Shown one piece after another: positions 1 to 8,199 of a DNA stretch of 64,000 nt. The DNA comes from Conus ventricosus (lineage: Eukaryota > Mollusca > Gastropoda > Neogastropoda > Conidae): assembly GCA_018398815.1 (NCBI GenBank), contig CM031628.1, positions 9,683,399-9,747,398 on the forward strand, read 5' to 3'. Position 1 is the stretch's first letter, and every line of letters begins with the position of its first letter. The notes beneath the pieces were generated by a model. It saw nothing but the letters and a program-made list of their open reading frames with translations, had not been told where the DNA came from and did no database searches. Made by a program: the position numbers and the translations under genes.

Positions 1-2
1 TT

Positions 3-170
3 GCTTCTTCACAGGCAACTGCAAAATCATTTGCTTCTTCACAGGCTACTGCGAAATCAAGTGCTTCTTCACAGGCTTCTGCAGAATCAAATGTTTCTGC
101 AAAACCAAGTGCGTCAGGTCAAGCTGCCACAAAATCAAGTGCTTTACAGAGCAAGCTTTGTTATAATTGA
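3..170 (+). CDS. Ser/Ala/Gln-rich tandem-repeat reading frame, 3' end only
   Basis: Reading from base 3, the frame is open to a TGA at 168-170 and encodes repeated ~10-residue units of the form ASSQATAKS, matching a 30-bp DNA repeat at about 3-100. The composition (Ser, Ala, Gln, Lys) is far more protein-like than the Leu/His/Arg-rich product of the overlapping frame 1. It may be the last exon of a low-complexity protein that starts left of the window, or simply a minisatellite that happens to be open. No family is recognised. The stop lies inside a 110-bp block that is repeated at 781-892. Confidence 0.3.
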   Translation, partial: ASSQATAKSFASSQATAKSSASSQASAESNVSAKPSASGQAATKSSALQSKLCYN

Positions 171-259
171 ATATTTCTTGCAGTCATTGCAACACCAAGC
201 TGCTCTGTAAGTTGCTGGAATGGTGCTCGGTACTTATCCTTGGAATTTATTAGTTCATT
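149..259. repeat. 110-bp direct repeat, copy 1
   Basis: The segment starting GAGCAAGCTTTG and ending near ATTAGTTCATT is repeated with few changes at 781-892. The second copy runs directly into the TA repeat that bounds the Penelope-like element. Confidence 0.8.
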
Positions 260-780
260 GTATTTTAGTCCCTTGCGGATTCATTCCAAGAACTGGCCCT
301 CAGCACTTGTGTCTTAAGAGGTTTTCTTTTTATATTTTCTACTTTTCACAAGAAAATGTAGCTTGGTTTGCTCTTTCATGATTTTCTTTTGCTTCTTAGG
401 TGGCACCTTTGGTTGGTTTTTAGAAAACTCAACAAACATACTACGGTATTGCACACCAGCTTTTTCTGGGATAGCATTCTTCTTAAAACCGAAAAGGCAG
501 AGGAGTCAAATTACCACTTTCCGCGGTCACTGAGGAGAAAAAATCAGGTTTCGAAATATCGGTATCTGACCAGGAGTTATATGTTAGTGGGTTTCCTCCC
601 CATTGGAGACTGTCTCCCTCTTGGAGACTATAAGTTGCTGAAGGCTCATTTTGAGAAGCATTTATTTTATTTATTTTTTCCCATTCACCCACTCAAGCAC
701 ATACTGTTAGTTAGACAGAATTATCTACCACTGCAGATATGAATGCTTGTTTCCCCCTATTTCTTCAATCTAAGACATAA

Positions 781-889
781 GAGCAAGCTTTGTTTATAAT
801 TGAATATTTCTTGCAGTTATTGCAACATCAAGCTGCTCTGTAAGTTGCTGGAATGGTGCTCGGTACTTTTCCTTGGAATTTATTAGTTC

Positions 890-892
<3 letters not shown>
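781..892. repeat. 110-bp direct repeat, copy 2
   Basis: Near-identical to 149-259 with a handful of substitutions and one extra T. The 520 bp between the copies show no gene. Confidence 0.8.
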
Positions 893-978
<86 letters not shown>

Positions 979-1006
979 ATATAATATATATATATATATA
1001 TATATT
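893..1006. repeat. (TA)n/(GT)n microsatellite at left edge of Penelope-like element
   Basis: Almost pure TA repeat with a short GT block near 965-979. A second TA run at 4214-4236 lies at the other edge of the element, so the element sits between two TA tracts. Confidence 0.9.
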
Positions 1007-1369
1007 TGTTAAGACTATTTTTTTTAAAAATGAAGTATTAAAATCAACAAGCTTGTTTCAAACCTCTCACTCTCCTCAGGATATTCTTTTGGGGCACGCT
1101 ATCTGTCTTTTATAGCGTGCGGAACCTGATTCCATTTCTGCACGTGCGATTCGCTTCACGTGTGGTCTGTGGTTTTTGTTGGGGTCTGTTCAGGTGGCGT
1201 GCACTAACAAAGATTTCCATTTGTGCCTGCAATTGTTTACTATTTCTACTTTTGTATTCAATGTTGCTAGGTGTGGTTTACATAATATTAACCATTTTTC
1301 TGTGGAACATAGATTGCATCTTTTTGAAATATTGTTGTATGATGTTGCTCTTTTTATGATTTTCCTTGA

Positions 1370-1690
1370 TATGTTGTAGTCTATTTGTTATCTTTGAGTC
1401 TCCAAATGTATTTACTCAGCTCTGTTTGATTTTTGTATTTTTCATTTTTGAATGACTGTTTGTGGTTTGCGTATCTGGTTTTGAAAGTGTTTTCTGTGAT
1501 CCCTATATATGTTTCTTTTTCATTTTCTGAAGTTACCGTAGCTTGGTATACAATGTTGCTGTGAAGGCATTTGTTGCTTAGGGGGCACTGTTCTTTTTTA
1601 GTGCAGTTGCAAGATGTCCTTTCAGCACCCTTCTCTTTATGTTGCTTTCATTTTGTTAGATGAATCAATTATGTTTTTAAGGTTAGGCAT
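1370..1690 (-). pseudogene. Penelope-like GIY-YIG endonuclease domain (downstream pseudo-LTR copy)
   Basis: In the pseudo-LTR at the 3' end of the element, minus-strand translation yields the Cys-rich linker (CNCTKKEQCPLSNKC) followed by the nuclease core with YIGITENTFKTRY (around 1480-1515). GIY-YIG nucleases nick target DNA for priming. Indels split the domain. The second copy at 3825-4076 has the same motifs. Confidence 0.75.
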
Positions 1691-2046
1691 ACATGAGTAT
1701 GATAGTTTGATGGTGTTTTTGTTGAATATTTTGGACAGTTTGTGTTCTTTTGGAAATGATGTTGCCAAGATTTTAAAGAATTCTTTTCCTACATTTGTTT
1801 TTACTTGTCCATCGTATGGTGGGTTGTACCATATGATCTTTCTTTTCCTATTTTTCTTTTTTCTGTTCGTGTTATTGTCTGGACTGTATTGTACTTTGTA
1901 ATTGTAACCACGTTTTTGTAATGCTTCTTGATATTCTGTTGCTGCATCATTGAATGCGTTTTCATTGCATGACAGGTTGGATAGTCTCTTGTTTATACGA
2001 TTGGGTATTGTTTTTAGTATGGATGGTGGGTGGTTGCTTTTGATAT

Positions 2047-2301
2047 TTACGTAGATTGGTATGTCATTGGGTTTTTGTATGGTTTGTACACGTGGTCATT
2101 GAGGTCTAATGTTATGTCTAGGTAATTCACTACTTTTTTATTTGCTTCTATTGTGATTTTTAAGTTGTGGTTTTTAAAGATTTTACATAATTCTTTTTTC
2201 TTGTTTTCAATGGTTCTTGGATTATTGTTTAATGCAGCAAGGCCGTCATCTCTGTATAAACCGGCCTGTTTTCCAAGTTGTTTTTGGATGTTGGATAGCA
2301 T
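2047..2301 (-). pseudogene. Penelope-like reverse transcriptase, YRDDG palm motif and thumb
   Basis: The minus-strand product has [11 protein letters not shown] early on (YRDDG at about 2243-2257), which carries the catalytic Asp pair, followed by [13 protein letters not shown] and [10 protein letters not shown], typical of the palm-thumb junction in this family. The frame breaks near 2047 within the conserved block that follows (KPYKNP). Further thumb-like sequence continues in other frames to about 1700. Confidence 0.8.
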
Positions 2302-2382
2302 GAATAGTCCGACTAGTTCACATGTTCGGCGCCATCATACGATCCCATGGTTACATCAAATGTGGAGTTTTTGCTCGTTTTT

Positions 2383-2808
2383 TTAATTCCAAGTTTCATT
2401 TCTGCTATGGAGTAAGGTTTTCTTGGTGTGGAAAATAATCTCCATTTCTGACTCTGTTATATTTGTGCATTTGTTGGCAAATTTCAAAGCTTTATTGAGT
2501 AGTTCTTCATCTATGGATGGATAGAAGTCTACTATGTCAAATGTAATGAACATTGTATTTCTCTGTTTATTGAGTTTCTTAAACCATTGTATGACCTCAT
2601 AGCTGTTTTTCCAAAGGTTGTATTCAGTGTTTGATTTTACATCTTCTATAGCCTTTTCCAAAATTCTCTTGCTTATTTTGCCCAGTTCGGATTTAGATGG
2701 GTTTATTAGTCTACATGTTGGGTTGTTTTGGAAGTTAGGCTTGTGGTCTTTGAGTGTTATAAAGGCTTCTTTTGTTGCTGTTGCCTCTACTCTGTCGCTT
2801 AACTCCAT
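2383..2808 (-). pseudogene. Penelope-like reverse transcriptase, fingers and first palm motif
   Basis: This 141-codon segment contains FITLKDHKPNF, then PTCRLINPSKSELG, and then FDIVDFYPSIDEELL, which holds the first catalytic Asp of the palm. These are the diagnostic blocks of Penelope-type reverse transcriptases, which copy element RNA at the target site. The frame ends at 2383 and resumes in another frame at 2301 with the second catalytic motif. An in-frame stop or indel between the two shows that the copy is broken. Confidence 0.8.
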
Positions 2809-2900
2809 GCGGTGTGCAAGCTCTTTTTCTTTTTGCGGATGTTGCTGTGTGTAGTTTTGTCAGCTTTCTTGTAGTTTTTCTGGATGTTTTTGTTCAAGAG

Positions 2901-3194
2901 TTAAGAGTATTCATTTGGTTCCATTTTGTAAAAATTGATAGTTTTGTCAGCCTTTACGAATATCTTTTTATCATTTTGGATTAGTTTTATATCATTTGCT
3001 AGTGATGTTTGAAAGTTGTTATTTGATTTTTTGAATTTAATATTGGTTATCAGTCCATTCATTTTGTCTTCGAAAGGCTTCATTTCATCTATTGTCGGAG
3101 GTGATCGCCATGATTTGAATCCATATGTATTTTTGTCTTCCTTCTTTGCATTTGGGTTTAGGAAGAAGAACGCCTTCCATCTCATATTGCGCAC
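2901..3194 (-). pseudogene. Penelope-like ORF, N-terminal domain
   Basis: A 97-codon minus-strand open segment carries conserved blocks seen N-terminal to the polymerase core in this family: an RWKAFFFLNP stretch, then YGFKSWRSPP, and a C-terminal KIFVKADKT block. Reading continues into the polymerase segment at 2808 in a shifted frame, so the original ORF has an indel between 2901 and 2808. It is transcribed toward lower coordinates from the pseudo-LTR at 3400-4078. Confidence 0.7.
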
Positions 3195-3351
3195 AAATTT
3201 CTCGGTTTGTTCTATCAGTTTTTAGTGTAAGTTTGTGGGTTTGAAAATGGTATGTTTTTTAGTAGATTGCCTAAAGTTGATTTTCTCCATTTTAGATTTT
3301 GTCAGATCACAGTGCTCAACGTGAGGAGCGATAATTATGAACAATATAAAA

Positions 3352-3486
3352 GTGTTCTTTAAAAATCTGAAGGTGCTCAACTCCTTGGGGAGCAACATCT
3401 GTTAAGACTATTTTTTTTAAATGAAGTATTAAAATCAACAAGCTTGTTTCGAACCTCTCGCTCTCCTCAGGATATTCTTTTGGGGC
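3352..3486 (+). repeat. Inverted-repeat arm A of the Penelope-like element
   Basis: Its reverse complement is at 4079-4210 with only a few differences, forming a foldback around the upstream pseudo-LTR. Confidence 0.85.
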
Positions 3487-3824
3487 ACACTATCTGTCTT
3501 TTTTGCGTGCGGGACCTGATTCTATTTCTGCACGTGCGAGTCGCTTCACGTGTGGTTTTGTTGGGGTCTGCTCAGGTGGCGGTGCGCTAACAAAGATTCC
3601 CTTTGTGCCTGCAATTGTTTACTATTTCTACTTTTGTATTCAATGTTGCTAGGTATGGTTTACATAATATTAACCATTTTTTCTGTGGAACATAGATTGC
3701 ATCTTTTTGAAATATTGTTGTATGATTTGCTCTTTTTATGATTTCCATGATATGTTGTAGTCTATTTTTTTATCTTTGAGTCTCCAAATGTATTTTTCTC
3801 AGCTCTGTTTGATTTTTGTATTTT

Positions 3825-4076
3825 TCATTTTTGAATGACTGTTTGTGGTTTTGCGTATCTGGTTTTGAAAGTGTTTTCTGTGATCCCTATATATGTTTCT
3901 TTTTCATTTTCTGAAGATACCGTAGCTTGGTATACAATGTTGCTGTGAAGGCATTTGTTGCTTAGGGGGCACTGTTCTTTTTTAGTGCAGTTGCAAGATG
4001 TCCTTTCAGCACCCTTCTCTTTTATGTTGCTTTTCATTTTGTTAGATGAATCAATTATGTTTTTAAGGTTAGGCAT
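3825..4076 (-). pseudogene. Penelope-like GIY-YIG endonuclease domain (upstream pseudo-LTR copy)
   Basis: An 83-codon minus-strand open segment in the upstream pseudo-LTR encodes the Cys-rich CNCTKKEQCPLSNKC linker and the YIGITENTFKTRY core. Lying upstream of the element's own ORF, it is the remnant of a preceding tandem copy, as expected for a pseudo-LTR. The downstream part (SF block and catalytic Glu region) is not in this frame. Confidence 0.75.
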
Positions 4077-4078
4077 AC

Positions 4079-4210
4079 CCCAAAAGAATATCCTGAGGAG
4101 AGCGAGAGGTTCGAAACAAGCTTGTTGATTCTAATACTTCATTTTTTAAAAAATAGTCTTAACAGATGTTGCTCCCCAAGGGGTTGAGCACCTTCAGATT
4201 TTTAAAGAAC
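4079..4210 (-). repeat. Inverted-repeat arm B of the Penelope-like element
   Basis: Reverse complement of 3352-3486. The junction with the pseudo-LTR at 4078 is abrupt. Confidence 0.85.
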
Positions 4211-4239
4211 ACTTATATATATATATATATATATAACTC

Positions 4240-4649
4240 TTCCCCCTCCCCCCCCCTAATCTCTCTCTCTCTCTCTCTTTTTTCTCTCTCGGTCTTTCTC
4301 TCTGCTCTCCTTCTTTCTTCCTTTTTTTCCCCAACCCCCCCCCAAGCCCCCCCCCCCCTCCTCTCTTTCTCTTTCTCTCCTCTCTCTCTCTTTCTCTCTC
4401 TCTCTGTGACGGACCGGTGAGAGCGAGTCCTGGACTTCTTTGGCCCCAGTGAGAGTGGGGTCTATTGATAGCTGGTTACTACTACGGTCACATTTATTTC
4501 CCCCCCCTCCCCCCTCTCTCTCTCCTCACTCTCTCTCCCCACTCTCTCTTACGGATCTGGTGAGAGCAGGTCCCGAGCTTCCGTGGCCCCAGTGGGAGTG
4601 GGGATACGGGAGGGCTTGTTTCTGCTGCGTCCATTTTCCTCTTCTCCCT

Positions 4650-4733
<84 letters not shown>

Positions 4734-4859
4734 GGATTTGGTGAGAGCAATTCCTGGATTTTTGTGGCCCCAGTGAGAGTGGGGCCATATGAAAGCATGT
4801 AACTACCACGACCACTTTTCTTCCCCCCCCCCCCCCCCCAATCTCTTCCTCTCTCTCAA

Positions 4860-4911
<52 letters not shown>

Positions 4912-4934
4912 TCTCTCTCTCTCACCCTCTCTCT

Positions 4935-4968
<34 letters not shown>

Positions 4969-4970
4969 CA
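4240..4970. repeat. CT-rich region with three diverged ~80-bp cores between CT tracts, then GT tract
   Basis: A core containing GGTGAGAGC, a GGCCCCAGTGAGAGTGGGG block and a variable tail occurs at about 4405-4500, 4550-4640 and 4733-4830. Each is preceded by a CT microsatellite. The region ends in a GT tract at 4937-4969. The long Arg/Glu or Ser/Leu open frames here are microsatellite artefacts. Confidence 0.75.
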
Positions 4971-5429
4971 TGTCGGTTCACTCACACGGATGTGGTATGG
5001 AATGTGCGGTTGGGTGTGATCGTTTTTTCAATGGTTGGGGTGTTGCACGTGGAGAGCGCCAGTGAAATTTCGGTTGAACAGAGAAACATGTGTGAGAGAC
5101 GTTTTTGCCAGTTAGTCACAATAAACTCCCCAGAGGAAGGCCGTGTGCCGAAAATTTGGGTGACAAACGGTACTTGTTGTTCTTTTCCTTGTTTTGTTCA
5201 TATATATATATATAGAATGCTGAACAATTAAGTAGTGGGGGAAAACAAGTGCAGGTTAACAATTCTTCAGTCGTTATAGTAATGACTTGGCAAAGATTTG
5301 AACTTTAAAAGAAAAAAAATTTTTTGAAGATGCAGAAAATGGGGGAATATATTATAACTATGAGAAGCCCTTCACTAGCTGCCTGAGGGAACCATCATAA
5401 TCTCTCTCGAAGGCACATTTATTTGTATT

Positions 5430-5494
5430 GCCTGCTACTAGGCCTTTCGTCCGCTGGATCGGACTCATCAGGGAGACACGGCTGATTGTGTCTG
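5430..5494 (-). ncRNA. Hammerhead-ribozyme-like core, apparently incomplete
   Basis: On the minus strand, CTGATGA (5471-5465) is followed by GTCC, an 8-nt loop and GGAC, and then GAAA (5448-5445): the full conserved core with a 4-bp helix II. A hairpin just upstream (AGACAC/GTGTCT, 5493-5474) sits where helix I would be, and GCCT/AGGC (5443-5430) sits where helix III would be. Two extra C residues separate helix I from the core, and no NUH cleavage triplet is seen where it should be. It may be a decayed ribozyme from a retroelement, or chance. Confidence 0.35.
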
Positions 5495-5669
5495 TGCTCT
5501 TGGTGTCCATAATTCTGTGGTGTTCTCACTGCCAAGGGTTCAGAAAAAGAATCCAACAGCACCCCCAAAGCAGCCAGCGAAAGGTAGTAAAATGGAACAA
5601 AACAAAGGTGTGGATAGGAAAAAAGTTGCTGAAAAACTAAAAGCATTATTCAAACAGTATAAAATGTAG
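5442..5669 (+). CDS. Possible terminal exon encoding a Lys-rich tail
   Basis: An open frame with no ATG at its start runs from just after a TAG at 5439-5441 to a TAG at 5667-5669. Its last ~44 codons are strongly protein-like: Pro/Lys-rich, then an amphipathic Lys-rich helix ending KALFKQYKM. An AG at 5535-5536 or 5542-5543 could be a splice acceptor. No family is recognised and no upstream exon is identified, so this could be chance. Confidence 0.2.
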   Translation, partial: AFRPLDRTHQGDTADCVCALGVHNSVVFSLPRVQKKNPTAPPKQPAKGSKMEQNKGVDRKKVAEKLKALFKQYKM

Positions 5670-6152
5670 GGGACAATCTTTGAGCCTATGCTTGAGGATC
5701 CATTCAAGGATGCAAGGGAGGTCAAAAGATATGGAACAGTCTGAGTGGTCAGCTCCGCTGTCAATAACCCAAGCATTGTGAGTGGCTAAGAATTGTACAG
5801 AACAACCTTTACTTGGATCTCTCAAGAGATGCAATCTCCCACTGATTGACCAATATATATATATATTGTGTGTGTGTGTGTGTGTGTGTACTTGTTTATC
5901 TACTGATCTGTCTGTCAATCTATTTTTCAATAAGGCAATTCTAGCAATGAATAAAAGAGAAAGAGAATATTTGTATATAGTATGGAAAATAAGGCAACAC
6001 ATATTGAAGAACATCTGGTCATAGCAGAAACTCCATAATAGTGCATTTACTGTCTAAACAACAACAACTTCACAATTAAGATTCAGTACAATATCATTTT
6101 AAACCATTGCAGGATGTTTTGGACGGACTGATTCTATAGATACAAAAAGACG

Positions 6153-6157
<5 letters not shown>

Positions 6158-6242
<85 letters not shown>
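6158..6242. repeat. (CA)n microsatellite
   Basis: About 42 uninterrupted CA units; all open frames over it are artefacts. Confidence 0.95.
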
Positions 6243-6243
<1 letters not shown>

Positions 6244-6299
6244 AATTAAATAAAACAGTGTAAGCATGAGCATCATCGGCCTTAATCTTGTTTCGTACC

Positions 6300-7411
6300 T
6301 GCAAATTTAAAAGAAAAATAGTACTTAAGCCCTTATCTATTGAAGAGCTGTCAAAAATGAAAAGTGGAAGAAAAGATCTTAGTGTGTGACCAACGTTTAT
6401 CACGCACAGTTCTCATAAGACATAGGTAACAACCGCTGGTCCAATAATTAACATTTTGTGACCTAATTTACAATTGGGAAAGTGACAATTGGTGCCCTTA
6501 CTAAAAAAATTGTGTCCAGTGTCTGCAAACGATGATCACAAAGTCCTTTGAGAAATGGTATAAGTTGAAAGACATTTGTTGAAGTTAACATACAAAATGA
6601 GGTCATTGCTATTTTTGTTTTGTGCTTATGTTTGAAAGTGGTACCACTGCTTTTTTTAAAACAAGTTTTGCATACCATTTTGTTGATTCATGCATTTTGA
6701 TTTCGTTCGTTCATCATAAGTACTGAGTGGATTTTTGTATCCAAGCGCATGATACGCCTATCTAAAGGAAAATAAATGCTAAGATGAAAAATCAGTCTGT
6801 TTACACATAGCATCATAACAGCCCAAGCCATAAAATCCAAATCCAGAGACATTCACACTATTTTCTTGATGAAAGCGTTACAAAATTCAATTAAAATGAA
6901 CATGTAACCACACATCACAATCATGGTCATACACATAGCAATCATTCACGCACAAAAAGATACCTGGTCCCGGGCATGGGCTCAAGTGGATGTAAACTTT
7001 ATGATATGCATCTGAATGAAAAGACACCATACAAAGCTTTATCACAGTTGAAAAAAAGCAAAACGCGAAATGCCCGAACACAATGCCTAGCGTGCAGGTG
7101 TACCCAACTAGTTACCTAAAAAAAAAAAGTAAATAAAAAAACTATGCTCACTGACCAATTTTGAAATAGAATCAAGCGCATAAACTGTTACAACCGAAGG
7201 TTAAAAAAATGGGAAGCAGATACAAAGGCCATGATATGCATTCAAATTAAAAGGAAACCAATACAGCAAAGTATCATTACAGTGAAACGAGTTAAAAATC
7301 AAAACATGAATGCCCCAGGGCACTACCTCACGTGCAGGTGGACATTTCTAGTCACGTGACACTCCCCTCACTACGAACAAAAAGAAAAGAAAAGAAAGAA
7401 ACTCTGCCAAC
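6300..7411. other. Left flank of the Polinton, no gene seen
   Basis: AT-rich DNA without a convincing reading frame. It holds a diverged tandem repeat of about 240-bp spacing: 6990-7110 and 7229-7358 share ATGATATGCAT and, ~100 bp later, GTGCAGGTG(T/G)AC. Confidence 0.5.
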
Positions 7412-7416
7412 ACAAC

Positions 7417-7602
7417 AGAGAACAGGAAAACCTTCATTCTGGGCCACTTTCGCCCTCAACCAGTTTTCGGGCGAAAGTGGCCCAGAATAAAGGTTTTCCT
7501 GTTCTCTGACAAGTAAGACTTCAATAACCAAAAAATAACGATTATTTACAAACAAACATACTGTAGGGTTATCCGTTTTTAATACTAATTTACTAAACTT
7601 TT
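7417..7602 (+). repeat. Polinton left terminal inverted repeat with terminal hairpin
   Basis: Bases 7417-7507 fold back on themselves (AGAGAACAGG...CCTGTTCTCT, with CTGGGCCACTTTCGCCC pairing to its complement). The repeat continues inward to about 7602, matching the reverse complement of 22922-23022. The ATPase stop codon lies exactly at the inner edge. Confidence 0.9.
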
Positions 7603-8150
7603 CAATTTAATTTTTGTTTAATCCTATGTTTTTCCTGGTCATTTTCAATAACATCATTTTCACGCAAAACATTCATCAAATGAGTCTCTGTCTTTCATGT
7701 GAAATAACACTACAGTCTTTAACTGTTCTCTAAAGTCTTTTAAAACCGAGTTATATTTCTGGCATAAAATCCACACACTTATCCCATCATGTCTTCCGCT
7801 GAAAGCCAGCTTTGACAAAGTGTTTCTCTTTTTAACTATATCTTTTTCTGCCGAACAGTTCATCTATAAAAAGAGTGTCCGCGATCCTTCAAACACTTTA
7901 TAAAAAGTATTCAACACTCACTCAGTTTAGTGCTAGGAATTAACTCAATATACTCATTGTACTGTCCATATAAACCTTCTATCATGATATGCTTTTGTTC
8001 CTTTTAAGGTTGGATCAGAAAATCACAATATGATTCAAAATTAAAGCGATAAACTGTTTGTAATAAGTCTAGGACAGAATATTGTTTTTTTTTCCACAAC
8101 CAGTCTGCCACAAAACATAGAACAATGAGTGGTATTTTATCATAAAGTTT
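7602..8150 (-). pseudogene. Polinton packaging ATPase (A32/FtsK-HerA type), broken
   Basis: The minus strand shows a Walker A-like TGCGKK at about 8073-8092, a PTLKGTKAYHDR block, a Walker B-like DTLFI near 7866-7880, then CSAEKDIVKK, LAFSGRHDGISVW, QKYNSVLKDFREQ and KDRDSFDECF. These are the conserved blocks of the genome-packaging ATPase of Polintons and related viruses, which would pump DNA into capsids. The C-terminal tail RENDVIENDQEK is found one frame away and stops at 7602-7604, the edge of the terminal repeat. At least three frameshifts separate these blocks. The longest intact piece is 7660-7863. Lys replaces the usual Thr after GK in Walker A as assembled, possibly because an adjacent A-run is miscounted. 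Confidence 0.85.
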
Positions 8151-8199
8151 TCACTGCTCCTAGTTATATAAACAGAATTAATCTAATACCATATAATTT

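Larger units (their letters stand above)
1007..4212 (-). mobile_element. Penelope-like element with two pseudo-LTRs and an inverted terminal segment
   Basis: Minus-strand translation shows, in order, an N-terminal domain, a reverse transcriptase with a YRDDG catalytic motif, and a GIY-YIG nuclease, the layout of GIY-YIG-bearing Penelope-like elements. A ~680-bp segment occurs twice in the same orientation (1007-1692 and 3400-4078), flanking the body as pseudo-LTRs. Bases 4079-4210 are the reverse complement of 3352-3486, so the 5' side ends in a foldback. TA repeats border both sides. The coding region is split over several frames by indels, so this copy looks inactive. Direct repeats plus a terminal inverted repeat are typical of the group, from partial tandem insertion. 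Confidence 0.85.

Noticed and set aside
1..210. Leu/His/Gln-rich frame 1 product at the window start
   Set aside because: It is the shadow of the same 30-bp repeat; the frame starting at base 3 has a more natural composition.
4549..4971. 140-codon Arg/Glu-rich open frame on the minus strand
   Set aside because: Produced by CT/GA and GT/CA microsatellites; no unique sequence of natural composition.
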